The notes: generated by a model from the sequence alone, not told the origin. DNA of 64,000 bases from Azospirillum sp. 412522 (GCF_019805165.1 NZ_RWIJ01000020.1:113916-177915), one strand, 5' to 3'; shown: positions 25,965-35,138, numbered from the stretch's first letter. Made by a program: numbers and translations.

Positions 25965-27317
25965 ATGCTCGCGCTACTCGGCCTGGCCACCATCGTCGTC
26001 CTGCTGACGGCCATCATGACCAACCGGATGTCGCCGCTGGTCGCGCTGATCGCCGTGCCGATCATCGCCGCGCTGGCGGGCGGCTTCGGTCTCGAAACCA
26101 GCAAGTTCATCATTTCCGGCATCCGCTCCATCGCGCCGACCGCCGGCATGTTCGTCTTCGCCATCATCTTCTTCGGCGTCGTCACCGACGCCGGCATGAT
26201 GGACCCGATCATCGACCGCATCCTGCGGGTGGTCGGCACCAAGCCGGCGCGCATCACCGTCGGCACCACCCTGCTGGCCCTGCTGATCCATCTCGACGGG
26301 TCGGGCGCCGTCTGCTTCCTCATCACCATTCCGGCGATGCTGCCGCTCTACGAGCGGCTGGGCATGGACAAGCGCATCCTGGCGCTGTGCGTGTCGATGG
26401 CGGCGGGCGTCAACTTCCTGCCCTGGACCGGTCCGATGATCCGCTCCGCCGCCGCGCTGAAGGTGCCGGTGACCGACATCTTCAACCCGCTGATCGCGGT
26501 GCAGGGCGTCGGCCTGCTGTTCATCTTCACCGTCGCCTTCCTGCTCGGCAAGCGCGAGGAGCGGCGTCTCGGCCTGTCCTCCCGGCCGCTCGCGGCGGGG
26601 GAGGCGCGGTCGGTCGGCGCCATGGGGGTGCCCGAAGCCGCAGCCCCGGTCGGGCCGGCGCCGCGCGTGCTGACGCCGGAGCAGATCAGGATCCGCCGTC
26701 CGAAGCTGTTCTGGGTCAACCTGATCCTCACCGCCGTCATCATGGCCGTGATGATCGAGGGCGCGGTCGATCCGGTGGTGATGTTCATGGTCGGCACCGT
26801 GCTGGCGCTGATGATCAACTATCCCGACGTCAAGATGCAGAAGGAGCGCGTCGACGCCCACGCCAAGGCGGCGCTGATGATGGCGAGCATCCTGCTGGCG
26901 GCCGGCGTCTTCACCGGCATCATGACCGGCACCAAGATGCTGGGGGCCATGGCGCAGTCCGCCGTCGCCTTCGTCCCGCCGGAGATGGCGCAGCACATCC
27001 CCTTCGCGCTGGGCATCCTGTCGATGCCGCTCAGCCTGCTGTTCGACCCGGATTCCTATTATTTCGGCATGATGCCGGTGATCGCCGAGGTCTACAAGAC
27101 GCTGGGCGGCGACCCGATCCAGATCGCCCAGGCCTCCGTCCTCGGCCAGATGACCGTCGGCTTCCCGGTCAGCCCGCTGACCCCCGCCACCTTCCTGGTC
27201 GTCGGCCTGTGCGGCATCGGGCTTGGCGAGCACCAGAAATTCTCGATCCCCTACCTGTTCGCCGCCTCGGTCGTCATGACCGTCGCCGCGGCGGTCCTCG
27301 GGGTCATCCCCTTCTGA
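25965..27317 (+). CDS. CitMHS-family citrate/tricarboxylate:cation symporter
   Basis: A 450-residue, strongly hydrophobic inner-membrane carrier of the CitMHS family. Recognisable stretches include FVFAIIFFGVVTDAGMMDP (about 60-80), LIHLDGSGAVCFLITIPAMLPLY (about 105-128), NFLPWTGP (about 150) and the C-terminal SPLTPATFLVVGL. Members take up citrate complexed with a divalent metal, or related di/tricarboxylates, with protons. A central hydrophilic loop (about 190-240) separates the halves. The gene heads a three-gene unit with AtuA-like proteins and is divergent from a LysR regulator. The coupling to AtuA suggests the substrate is not plain citrate. Confidence 0.88.
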   Translation: MLALLGLATIVVLLTAIMTNRMSPLVALIAVPIIAALAGGFGLETSKFIISGIRSIAPTAGMFVFAIIFFGVVTDAGMMDPIIDRILRVVGTKPARITVGTTLLALLIHLDGSGAVCFLITIPAMLPLYERLGMDKRILALCVSMAAGVNFLPWTGPMIRSAAALKVPVTDIFNPLIAVQGVGLLFIFTVAFLLGKREERRLGLSSRPLAAGEARSVGAMGVPEAAAPVGPAPRVLTPEQIRIRRPKLFWVNLILTAVIMAVMIEGAVDPVVMFMVGTVLALMINYPDVKMQKERVDAHAKAALMMASILLAAGVFTGIMTGTKMLGAMAQSAVAFVPPEMAQHIPFALGILSMPLSLLFDPDSYYFGMMPVIAEVYKTLGGDPIQIAQASVLGQMTVGFPVSPLTPATFLVVGLCGIGLGEHQKFSIPYLFAASVVMTVAAAVLGVIPF

Positions 27318-27353
27318 CGCGGCGGAAGACCGGCCGCACACAGGAGTACCATC

Positions 27354-28697
27354 ATGAAGACCATCCGCATCGGATCGGGCGCCGGCTATTCGGGCGACCG
27401 CATCGAGCCGGCCGTGGAACTGGCCGAGAAGGGCGACATCCGCTACCTCGTCTTCGAGTGCCTGGCGGAGCGCACCATCGCCATCGCCCAGGGCGCCAAG
27501 CTGAAGGACCCGACCCAGGGCTACGACCCGCTGCTGGCGGAGCGCATGCTGGCGGTGCTGCGGCCCTGCCACGAGAAGGGCATCCGCATCGTCACCAACA
27601 TGGGGGCGGCCAACCCGGCCGCCGCCGCGGCGAAGACGCGGGACATCGCCCGGTCGCTCGGCCTGGAGGGGCTGAAGATCGCCGCGGTGTCCGGCGACGA
27701 CGTGCTGGAGACGCTGAAGTCCGGCGAGCACCGGATCGAGGAGACCGGCGAGCCGGTGTCGGCGATGGCCGGCAAGCTGGTGTCGGCCAACGCCTATCTC
27801 GGCGCCGCGCCCATCGTCGAGGCGCTGAAGGCCGGGGCCGACATCGTCATCACCGGCCGCGTCGCCGATCCGGCCCTGTTCCTCGCCCCGCAGATCTTCG
27901 AGTTCGGCTGGTCGATGGAGGACTGGGACCGGCTCGGCAAGGGGACATTGGTCGGGCACCTGCTGGAATGCGCCGGCCAGATCACCGGCGGCTATTTCGC
28001 CGATCCCGGCGTGAAGGACGTCGCCGGTCTGGCCCGGTTGGGCTTCCCGATCGCCGAGGTGGGGGAGGACGGCAGCGCGGTCATCACCAAGGTGGCCGGA
28101 TCCGGCGGCGCGGTGACCGCCGCCACCTGCAAGGAGCAGCTGCTTTACGAGATCCACGACCCCGCCGCCTATTTCACCCCGGACGTGGTGGCCGACTTCT
28201 CGCAGGTGCGCTTCACCCGGGAGGGGCCGGACCGGGTGCGGGTGGCCGGCGCCACCGGGCGCCCGCGGCCGGCCACGCTGAAGGTCTCGGTCGGCTACCG
28301 CGACAGCTTCATCGGCGAGGGGCAGATCTCCTACGCCGGTCCCGGCGCGCTGGCGCGCGGCCGGCTGGCGCTGGAGATCGTGCGCGAGCGTCTGGCGCTG
28401 ACCGGCGTCGAGGCGACCGAGCTGCGCTTCGACCTGATCGGCGTCGATTCCATCCATGGCTCTGCGCTGTCCACCGCGGGCGGGCAGGAACCCTACGAGG
28501 TGCGGGTGCGGGTGGTCGGCCGCACCGGCAGCCTGAAGGAGGCGCAGCGCATCGGCAACGAGGTCGAGACCCTCTACACCAACGGCCCGGCCAGCGGCGG
28601 CGGCGCCACAAAGTCGGCGAAGGACGTGGTGGCGATGCTGTCGGCCCTGCTGCCCCGCGAGCTGGCGAAACCCGCCATCGAATTCATGGAGGCCTGA
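27354..28697 (+). CDS. AtuA-family protein (DUF1446), catalytic-type large part
   Basis: A 447-residue protein of the acyclic terpene utilisation AtuA family (DUF1446). Typical family sequence is seen from the first residues (IRIGSGAGYSGDRIEPAVEL), then YLVFECLAERTIAIAQ, TNMGAANPAAAAAKT near residue 82, ADIVITGRVADPALFLAP near 163 and the later STAGGQEPYEVRVRV. In many homologues a small C-terminal domain is fused; here it is a separate gene two bases downstream. Biochemical function is poorly defined in the family, so I give none. Position after a CitMHS carrier suggests an enzyme acting on an imported organic acid. Confidence 0.85.
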   Translation: MKTIRIGSGAGYSGDRIEPAVELAEKGDIRYLVFECLAERTIAIAQGAKLKDPTQGYDPLLAERMLAVLRPCHEKGIRIVTNMGAANPAAAAAKTRDIARSLGLEGLKIAAVSGDDVLETLKSGEHRIEETGEPVSAMAGKLVSANAYLGAAPIVEALKAGADIVITGRVADPALFLAPQIFEFGWSMEDWDRLGKGTLVGHLLECAGQITGGYFADPGVKDVAGLARLGFPIAEVGEDGSAVITKVAGSGGAVTAATCKEQLLYEIHDPAAYFTPDVVADFSQVRFTREGPDRVRVAGATGRPRPATLKVSVGYRDSFIGEGQISYAGPGALARGRLALEIVRERLALTGVEATELRFDLIGVDSIHGSALSTAGGQEPYEVRVRVVGRTGSLKEAQRIGNEVETLYTNGPASGGGATKSAKDVVAMLSALLPRELAKPAIEFMEA

Positions 28698-28698
28698 C

Positions 28699-29013
28699 AT
28701 GAAACTCCGCGACATCGCCCATTCCCGCACCGGCGACAAGGGCGACATCTCCAACATCTCGGTCATCGCCTTCGACGAGGCGGACTATCCGCTGATCGAG
28801 GCCCATGTCACCGCCGAGCGCGTGAAGGCGCTGTTCCACGAGGTCGTGCATGGCGAGGTGGTGCGCTACGCCATCCCCAGCATCGGCGCGCTGAACTTCG
28901 TGATGCGGCAGGCGCTGGGCGGCGGCGTGACCCGGTCGCTGGCGCTCGACGCCCATGGCAAATGCCTGGCGTCGGCGCTGCTCGACCTCGAGGTCCCCGA
29001 CCGCGCGGTGTGA
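28699..29013 (+). CDS. Small AtuA-like C-terminal domain protein
   Basis: A 104-residue protein equal to the C-terminal AtuA-like (ferredoxin-fold) domain: it opens KLRDIAHSRTGDKGDISNIS, the signature of that domain, and ends LDLEVPDRAV. GGAGG lies 7 bp before the ATG, inside the end of the preceding gene, and only one base separates the preceding stop from this start. Coupled translation with the large protein is therefore likely, and the two products probably form one complex. No catalytic residues can be assigned. Confidence 0.82.
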   Translation: MKLRDIAHSRTGDKGDISNISVIAFDEADYPLIEAHVTAERVKALFHEVVHGEVVRYAIPSIGALNFVMRQALGGGVTRSLALDAHGKCLASALLDLEVPDRAV

Positions 29014-29150
29014 GGGGTCGGCGCGCCGGCGGCCGGAAGCCGAGGCGTTGCAGGATCGTTTGTCCGAATGGGGAGAGCAGGAAGTCGACGAAGCTCCGTC
29101 CGCGTCCGGTATCGCTTGGGCATGTATTGGAAAGGGCACCGCATTTGACT

Positions 29151-29394
29151 CCCTCTCCCCCCAGGGAGAGGGCACGTAACCGACGGCCAAAGGCCGGACG
29201 ACCGCAACGTGGTCGTAGGTGAAGTGCGGTCGCGAGACTTGCGAGCGACCTCGGGGCCCATGCGGAGCATGGGAAGGGTGAGGGGTGATCCAAGGAACCA
29301 TGCGGTTCGGGAGTCTTGCTTTACCCCTCACCCTCCCCACGCCTGACGGCGCGGGTCCCCTCCCTCTCCCGGGGCGGGAGAGGGCGACCAACGC
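29151..29394. repeat. Repeat family B, copy 3 (between the AtuA pair and the rhtA-like gene)
   Basis: This 394-bp gap holds no gene. CCCTCTCCC...GGGAGAGGG hairpins stand at about 29151-29172 and 29360-29385. They enclose GGGCCCATGCGGAGCATGGG, AGGGTGAGGGG and the inverse CCCCTCACCCTCCC, the same layout as at 19356-19516 but with about 80 extra bases near the left end. It separates two convergent genes and can form a large RNA hairpin in either direction. Confidence 0.78.
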
Positions 29395-29407
29395 CATCGC
29401 AGGACCG

Positions 29408-30298
29408 TCACACCGTTCCGCGCCCGCGCTTGCCCAGCGCGCTGCCGGCCGAGGCGAACATGATGCAGGCGATGGCGGCCCATTGCAGGGCGCTCAGCCG
29501 CTCGCCCAGCATCAGGAAGCCGATCAGCGCCGCCACGGCGGGGGAGGCGCTGACGGCGAGGCCGAAGACGTGGCTCGGCAGGCGGCGGAGCGCCATCATC
29601 TCCAGCAGATAGGGCACCATGCTCGACAGCACCGCCACCGCCAGCCCGGTCAGCAGCACGGCCGGGACCAGCAGGCCGGCGCCGGCATGGGCGATGCCGA
29701 GCGGGACGGTGAAGCTGGCGGCGGCCAGCATGCCCCAGGCCACCGCCTGCCCGCCCGGCAGGGACGAGGCGCGCTTGCCGAACACGATGTAGAGCGCCCA
29801 GCAGAAGGCCGCCGCCGCCGCATAGGCGACGCCGACGGGATTCAGCGCGGCGGACGCCTCGCGCAGCGGCAGCAGCAGGGCGAGGCCGGCCGCGGCGCAG
29901 GCGATCCACAGGAAATCCTTCAGCCGCCGGGATCCCAGAAGCGCGACCGCCAGCGGCCCGGTCACCTCGATGGCGATGGCGATGCCGATGGGGATCAGCT
30001 CCATCGCGCGGTAGATCGACAGGTTCATCGCGCCCAGCGTGACGCCGTAGACCAGCAGGTTGCGCAGATCCCCGCGTCCGGGCAGGCTGCGCCACGGGCG
30101 CAGGATCGCCATCAGCATCAGCGCCGACAGCCCCACCCGCAGGCCGGTCACCCCCTCCGCCCCGACCAGCGGGAACAGGGATTTGGCCGAGGCTGCCCCG
30201 ACATACTGCGACAGCAGCGACGCCAGCAGGATCAGCAGCGGCAGCGCCGCCGGCTCGGGCCGGGCGGCGGCAGACGTTTCGATGGAGGCGTTCGCCAT
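29408..30298 (-). CDS. EamA-family (RhtA-like) amino acid/metabolite exporter
   Basis: A 296-residue drug/metabolite transporter with two EamA repeats and roughly ten hydrophobic segments. The length and sequence pattern (LASLLSQYVGAASAKSLFP, AMNLSIYRAMELIPIG, VSASPAVAALIGFLMLGERL) match RhtA-type threonine/homoserine exporters. ATG 30298 gives the usual family length; the frame is open further upstream but runs across the divergent promoter. It is divergent from an Lrp/AsnC regulator 109 bp away, a common pairing for amino acid exporters. The substrate is unproven; an amino acid is likely. Confidence 0.83.
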   Translation of the reverse strand: MANASIETSAAARPEPAALPLLILLASLLSQYVGAASAKSLFPLVGAEGVTGLRVGLSALMLMAILRPWRSLPGRGDLRNLLVYGVTLGAMNLSIYRAMELIPIGIAIAIEVTGPLAVALLGSRRLKDFLWIACAAAGLALLLPLREASAALNPVGVAYAAAAAFCWALYIVFGKRASSLPGGQAVAWGMLAAASFTVPLGIAHAGAGLLVPAVLLTGLAVAVLSSMVPYLLEMMALRRLPSHVFGLAVSASPAVAALIGFLMLGERLSALQWAAIACIMFASAGSALGKRGRGTV

Positions 30299-30407
30299 TT
30301 GCCCGGCTCCCGGCAAAAGAAGGTCGGGTGAAAAGATACTGTGACGGCGGGGCGTCAGGCGTTTAAGTTTCAGCCATTCGACGCATTGTTCCTTCGCAAA
30401 AGCCGCC

Positions 30408-30893
30408 ATGCGCTCAACGATCGCTCGCCCGCCGGACCCGCTCGACGACCAGGACCGCGCGATCCTGCGCATCCTCCAGCGCGACAACAAGACCTCGCAG
30501 CGCGAGATCGGCGAGGCGGTCCATCTCTCCGCCCCGGCCGTGCAGCGCCGCATCGCCCGCATGGAGGCGGCCGGAATCATCCGCCGCAACGTGGCGGTGG
30601 TCGATCCGGCGGCGGCCGGGCAGGGGGTGACGGTGGTGGTGGAGGTCCAGACGGTCAACGACCGCTCGCCCACCATCGCCGCCGCCAAGCGCCTGTTCCG
30701 CGAGGCGCCGGAGGTGCAGCAATGCTACTTCGTGACGGGCAAGGCCAGCTTCGTCCTGATCCTGCTGGTCCCGGACATGGCGAGCTACGAGCTGCTGTCG
30801 CGCCGGCTGTTCGCCGACAACGAGCTGGTGCAGTCCTTCCAGACCATGGTCGTGCTCGACCCGGTGAAGGTGACGCTGGAGGTCGATCTGTAG
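30408..30893 (+). CDS. Lrp/AsnC-family transcriptional regulator
   Basis: A 161-residue protein with an N-terminal helix-turn-helix (about residues 12-60: LDDQDRAILRILQRDNKTS then EIGEAVHLSAPAVQRRI) and a C-terminal RAM/ligand domain (about 75-155) containing VQQCYFVTGKASFVLILLVPD. It is divergent from the RhtA-like exporter and most likely controls it in response to an amino acid. Its stop lies 8 bp before the stop of the next, convergent gene. Confidence 0.88.
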   Translation: MRSTIARPPDPLDDQDRAILRILQRDNKTSQREIGEAVHLSAPAVQRRIARMEAAGIIRRNVAVVDPAAAGQGVTVVVEVQTVNDRSPTIAAAKRLFREAPEVQQCYFVTGKASFVLILLVPDMASYELLSRRLFADNELVQSFQTMVVLDPVKVTLEVDL

Positions 30894-30900
30894 AGCGACT

Positions 30901-32007
30901 TCAGTCCGGCCACTCCTCGTAGCCCCAATCCTCGGCGTCGGGGTCGGCGGTGCCCAGCGGCGCGACGGTGGCGCCGGCGTCCAGCGCCGCCGCCAGCCAG
31001 GGTTCGACGCTGGTCACCGGGGACAGGCGGCACCAGCGCCGCCGCCGGCCGTCCCACCGGCAATGGCCCTGGCGCTTCATCTCCTCCCGCAACTCCCAGG
31101 GCGGGATGGCGGGGAAGCGCAGCTCCAGGCCGCGGTCGTTCTGCGCGATCTCCACCCGCTCTCCCCCCGCGGTGGTGTGGGCCAGCCCGTCCTCCAGCAC
31201 CTTGCGCAGGGCGGCGGCGCGGTCCTCGCGGACGCGCGCCTCGGCCTCGCGCTGGCGGCGGCGTTCGGCCATGGCGTCGGCGATCCAGTCCGGCGGCTCC
31301 TCCAGCACGCGGAACCCGGCGCCGCCGCGCGGGCCGGGGGCCTCCTCCAGCAAGCCATCGCGGACAAGGTCGGCCAGCAGGGACTTCAACCGGTCGCGGT
31401 CGGCCGGGAGGCCGGGCAGGCGGTTGGCGGCGGCATCGGCGACGGTGAAGCGCCGGCCGGCCCCCCAGCCCTCGTAGAGGGCGGCGGCCAGCGCGTGCAG
31501 TTCGGCGATGCGGGCGCGCTGGCCGGTCAGGTGGCCGGCGACGATGGGGTTGGGCGGCAGGTCGACCCGCCCGCTCAGGCCGCAGGTCCGGCACTGCCAG
31601 CCGCCGGGATCGGACAGGAGTATCTGGGGAGCGCAGCGGCGCTTGCGGCAATGCTCCTCGCTGCCCGGTTCCGGCAGGCCGCGCCCGCTGTCGAGCAAGG
31701 CGCGGATGGCGTCGAGCGGCGTGTCGGCGACGCTGCGCAGCCGGTCGAGCACATCGGCCGGCACCCAGACCTCGGCGCCGCCGGCCCCGTCCGAAACGGC
31801 GAAGCGGTTTTTCAAGGCGCCGCGGCGGGCGGGCGTCAGCAGGGCGAGCACCCGTTCGGCGCTGTAGCTCTCGTCGAAGATGTCGGCGAGCAATGCGGCC
31901 AGATCGCCGAGCGTCGCCGGGGGTTCCAGCGCGCTCCGGTCCCCGGCGGCGAGGATGCGGCGGGCCTCGTCGAGGATTTCCGCGCTTTCGTCCGCTCCCG
32001 TCGCCAT
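30901..32007 (-). CDS. Hypothetical protein with zinc-ribbon-like cysteines
   Basis: I do not recognise a named family. The 368-residue product has four cysteines spaced C120-x4-C125-x13-C139-x2-C142 (QCRTCGLSG), which looks like a zinc ribbon. A charged, probably helical segment rich in Arg/Glu follows (about 255-300). Near the C-terminus is HCRWDGRRRRWCRL, resembling the RWD-x3-RRW pattern of HARP or DUF5710-like modules, which are linked to nucleic-acid proteins. The N-terminal 100 residues are acidic. The start is uncertain: ATG 32007 (chosen) or GTG 32052, neither with a good ribosome site. Codon usage is as GC-rich as its neighbours. Any DNA or RNA role is speculation. Confidence 0.65.
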   Translation of the reverse strand: MATGADESAEILDEARRILAAGDRSALEPPATLGDLAALLADIFDESYSAERVLALLTPARRGALKNRFAVSDGAGGAEVWVPADVLDRLRSVADTPLDAIRALLDSGRGLPEPGSEEHCRKRRCAPQILLSDPGGWQCRTCGLSGRVDLPPNPIVAGHLTGQRARIAELHALAAALYEGWGAGRRFTVADAAANRLPGLPADRDRLKSLLADLVRDGLLEEAPGPRGGAGFRVLEEPPDWIADAMAERRRQREAEARVREDRAAALRKVLEDGLAHTTAGGERVEIAQNDRGLELRFPAIPPWELREEMKRQGHCRWDGRRRRWCRLSPVTSVEPWLAAALDAGATVAPLGTADPDAEDWGYEEWPD

Positions 32008-32224
32008 TCGCGCCCGTGTCCCCGCCTGTTCCGCCCGATGTCCGTTCCGCACAGCAAGCTGGGCATGCCGGAAACGCCGGTCAAGCGACGGCTTGACGGT
32101 CCGCCCGTTCCCTCGAAGACCGGGCCGTCCCTGTTGCCACCCGCTGCGCCGTCGGGCATCAAGAACGGCCTGACGGCTCTCTTCCGACCGGCCACGCGAA
32201 ATCGGTGAATGGGAAATCGGTGAG

Positions 32225-33097
32225 ATGGAACTGCGGCACCTGCGCTATTTCCAGATGGTCGCGGCGGAGCGCAGCTTCACCCGCGCGGCGGAACGGCTGC
32301 ACATCGCGCAGCCCCCGCTCAGCCGCCAGATCCGCCAGCTCGAAGAGGAGCTGGGGACCGAGTTGCTGGTGCGGGGGTCGCGTCCGCTCGAAATGACCGA
32401 GGCCGGGCGCCTGCTCTACGAGCATGCGGTCCAGGTGCTGGAGCGGGTCGACGACATCCATTGGAGCCTGCGGGCGCTGGGCGGGTCGCGCCGCACCGCC
32501 TATCCCATCGGGCTGGTCGGCTCGATCCTCTACGGCTCGCTTCCCGGCGTGCTGCGCCGGTTCCGGGCCTCGCGCCCCGACCTCGACGTCCGGCTGATCG
32601 AAATGACGACGCTGGAACAGCTGCCGGCGCTGCGCGACCACCGCATCGCCATCGGCTTCGGCCGGCTGTCCTTCCAGGAACCCGGCATCGTCCAGCGGGT
32701 CCTGCATGACGAGCCGCTGGTGGTGGCGGTTTCCGGCGACTCCCCGCTGGCCGCCGGGACCGGCCCCGTCCCGCTGGCGGCCTTGGTCGGCGAGACCCTG
32801 CTGGTCTATCCGCGCAAACCCCGGCCGAGCTATGCCGATCAGGTGCTGGCGCTGTTCCGCGACCGCGGCCTGCTGCCCAACGCGGTGGTGGAGGCGGGGG
32901 AACTCCAGACCGCGCTGGGGCTGGTCGCCTGCGGCGTCGGGCTGTGCCTGGTGCCGGACTCCGCCTCCGGGTCGCGCGGCGACCTGGTCTACCGGCCGAT
33001 CGCCGAAGCGGGGATCACCTCGCCGATCATCGTCAGCACGCGGGCCGGCGACGACAACGAGGCGACCGCCGCCCTTCTCGCCATGGTGACGGAGTGA
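32225..33097 (+). CDS. LysR-family regulator, BenM/CatM/CatR type
   Basis: A 290-residue LysR protein closely resembling BenM/CatM. It opens MELRHLRYF with ERSFTRAAERLHIAQPPLSR and QIRQLEEELGTELLVRGSRP in the helix-turn-helix. In the effector domain, VGSILYGSLPGVL, IAIGFGRLSFQEP and LGLVACGVGLCLVP also match. Such proteins sense cis,cis-muconate or benzoate and bind ATAC-N7-GTAT sites; one such site occurs upstream of catB at 45886-45900. The gene precedes the dioxygenase operon on the same strand with a 253-bp gap. Regulation of the cat genes, the dioxygenase genes, or both is therefore likely. Specific effector not determinable from sequence. Confidence 0.87.
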   Translation: MELRHLRYFQMVAAERSFTRAAERLHIAQPPLSRQIRQLEEELGTELLVRGSRPLEMTEAGRLLYEHAVQVLERVDDIHWSLRALGGSRRTAYPIGLVGSILYGSLPGVLRRFRASRPDLDVRLIEMTTLEQLPALRDHRIAIGFGRLSFQEPGIVQRVLHDEPLVVAVSGDSPLAAGTGPVPLAALVGETLLVYPRKPRPSYADQVLALFRDRGLLPNAVVEAGELQTALGLVACGVGLCLVPDSASGSRGDLVYRPIAEAGITSPIIVSTRAGDDNEATAALLAMVTE

Positions 33098-33350
33098 AGC
33101 CAAGCGCTGTTCCGGCAGTGCGACAGCTCAACATCGCGGCGACTTGGACAAAACCGGAGCATCCTCTGCGCTTTATTATGGCACCGCCCATATCTCCAAA
33201 AAGAATGTGGATTTTGATCTTCCGATTGTTGCGTTTTCTGGATAGTGGCGGGCCGCGCATGCGCTGAGCGGATAGAGCGGTCCGCCGGTCATCTGCCAAG
33301 CTTTTCCGGTCTGGAGGGTCGGTTGACCCCATGGTCAAAGGAAAAGCTCG

Positions 33351-34625
33351 ATGACTGGACCAAGCGCCGAAAGCCGGCTTGCCCTATTCCCGAATCCCGA
33401 CGGGTCGCGTGTGCCCTACACGGTGTTCAGTTCCGAAGAGATCTACGCAAGGGAACAGGAGCGCATCTATCGCGGCCCGACCTGGAACTTCCTGGGGCTG
33501 GAAGCGGAGATCCCCAAGCCCGGCGATTACAAAAGCACCTTCGTCGGCGACACGCCGGTGGTGATGACGCGGACCGAGGACGGGACGCTGGCCGCCTGGG
33601 TCAACCGCTGCGCCCACCGCGGCGCCATGGTCTGCCGCAAGGCTCGCGGCAACGCGCTGTCGCACAGCTGCGTCTATCATCAATGGAGCTTCGGGGCGGC
33701 GGGCAATCTCCAGGGCGTTCCCTTCCGGCGCGGCCAGAAGGGCGCCACCGGAATGCCGAAGGATTTCGATCCGGCCAAGCACAACCTGCACCAGCTGCGG
33801 GTCGAAAGCTATCGCGGGCTGGTCTTCGCCACCTTCAGCGACACGGTCGGCCCGCTGGCCGATTACATCGGTCCGGAGATGCGGCCCTTCGTCGACCGCA
33901 TCTTCGCCAAGCCGGTGGTCTATCTCGGCTGCACCCGGCAATATTCGGACAGCAACTGGAAGCTGTACTTCGAGAACGTCAAGGACCCCTACCACGCCAG
34001 CCTGCTGCACCTCTTCCACACCACCTTCAACATCTTCCGCGTCGGCATGAAGGCGCGCTGCATCCCCGACGCCACCCATGGGCTGCACAGCATCATCTAT
34101 GTGTCGAAGAGCGAGGAGGACGTGAACTCGGCCGACTACAAGGCCCAGAAGATCCGCTCCTACGACGAGGGCTTCCATCTGGAGGACGATTCGCTGCTGG
34201 CGCTGGAGCCGGAATTCGACGAGATCACCACCAACCACATCCAGCCGATCTTTCCCCAACTGGTGATCCAGCAGATCCACAACACGCTGGTCGCCCGCCA
34301 GCTCCTGCCCAAGGGACCGGACCATTTCGAGCTGGTCTTCCACTTCTTCGGCTACGAGGACGACACGCCGGAGCTGCGGGCGCTGCGCATCAAGCAGGCC
34401 AATCTGGTCGGCCCGGCCGGCTACATCTCGATGGAGGACACCGAGGCGACCGAGCTGGTGCAGCGCGGCACCGTGCGCGACGGCGACAAGACCTCGGTCA
34501 TCGAAATGGCGCGCGGCGCCCCGGACGAGCAGAACACCCTGATCACCGAGAACCTGATCCGCCGCTTCTGGGTCGGCTATCAGAACCTGATGGGCTTCGA
34601 GACGCCCGGCGTCGCGGCGGAGTGA
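33351..34625 (+). CDS. andAc: Aromatic-ring-hydroxylating dioxygenase alpha subunit, anthranilate 1,2-dioxygenase type
   Basis: A 424-residue terminal oxygenase large subunit. The Rieske centre is C87-x-H89 and C107-x2-H110 (CAHRGAM...SCVYHQW). The mononuclear iron site is Asp212-His215-His220 in NVKDPYHASLLH, all ligands present. Lengths and order of the four genes (alpha 424, beta 162, ferredoxin 104, reductase 420) equal the Burkholderia three-component anthranilate dioxygenase andAcAdAbAa. With O2 and NADH-derived electrons it would convert anthranilate to catechol, CO2 and ammonia. Catechol then enters catA. A salicylate- or other aromatic-acid dioxygenase remains possible. The gene is preceded by a BenM-like regulator and a 253-bp leader without a gene. 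Confidence 0.82.
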   Translation: MTGPSAESRLALFPNPDGSRVPYTVFSSEEIYAREQERIYRGPTWNFLGLEAEIPKPGDYKSTFVGDTPVVMTRTEDGTLAAWVNRCAHRGAMVCRKARGNALSHSCVYHQWSFGAAGNLQGVPFRRGQKGATGMPKDFDPAKHNLHQLRVESYRGLVFATFSDTVGPLADYIGPEMRPFVDRIFAKPVVYLGCTRQYSDSNWKLYFENVKDPYHASLLHLFHTTFNIFRVGMKARCIPDATHGLHSIIYVSKSEEDVNSADYKAQKIRSYDEGFHLEDDSLLALEPEFDEITTNHIQPIFPQLVIQQIHNTLVARQLLPKGPDHFELVFHFFGYEDDTPELRALRIKQANLVGPAGYISMEDTEATELVQRGTVRDGDKTSVIEMARGAPDEQNTLITENLIRRFWVGYQNLMGFETPGVAAE

Positions 34626-34630
34626 CCGGC

Positions 34631-35119
34631 ATGAACGACCTGATGACCCGCGACCTGATGATCCGGCTGGAGCTGAGCGCGCTCCAGGACCGCTACGTCT
34701 CCATCATCGACAACGACCGGATGGAGGAATGGCCGGCGCTGTTCACCGAGGATTGCCTGTACCAGATCATCTCGAAGGAGAACGAGGATCTGGGGCTGCC
34801 GGCGCCGATCATGCATTGCGACAACGCCCGCATGCTGCGCGACCGCGTGGTGGCGATGCGCAACGCCAACATCTTCGAACAGCCGATCTACCGCCATTGC
34901 CTGTCCGGCCTGGAATGGAGGAGCGACGGCGACGACGGCTATCTCTGCCAGACCAGCTATGTCGTGATCAACACCTCGGCGGCCGGGGAATCGACGGTCT
35001 ACCAAGCCGGGCGCTACCTCGACCATGTCGTGCGCACCGCCGACGGGCTGCGCTTCAAGGCCAAGCGCTGCATCTACGACACCAGCCGGGTGCAGACCCT
35101 GCTGGCCTACCCGATCTGA
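34631..35119 (+). CDS. andAd: Ring-hydroxylating dioxygenase beta subunit
   Basis: A 162-residue small subunit of the NTF2-like fold typical of dioxygenase beta chains, with YVSIIDNDRMEEWPALFTEDC near the N-terminus and RFKAKRCIYDTSRVQTLLAYPI at the C-terminus. It has no metal ligands and supports the alpha trimer. It starts 5 bp after the alpha stop codon, so the two are translated together. The length equals that of AndAd. The ATG at 34631 follows the GTGACCGGC junction directly; an upstream extension would read through the alpha gene out of frame. Confidence 0.85.
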   Translation: MNDLMTRDLMIRLELSALQDRYVSIIDNDRMEEWPALFTEDCLYQIISKENEDLGLPAPIMHCDNARMLRDRVVAMRNANIFEQPIYRHCLSGLEWRSDGDDGYLCQTSYVVINTSAAGESTVYQAGRYLDHVVRTADGLRFKAKRCIYDTSRVQTLLAYPI

Positions 35120-35138
35120 CCGCGGAGGGAAGTCCGAC

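Noticed and set aside
25974..28766. Roughly 930-codon open frame opposite the CitMHS and AtuA genes
   Set aside because: Low-complexity Arg/Gly/Asp/His composition and no motif; the plus strand encodes recognisable proteins with ribosome sites.
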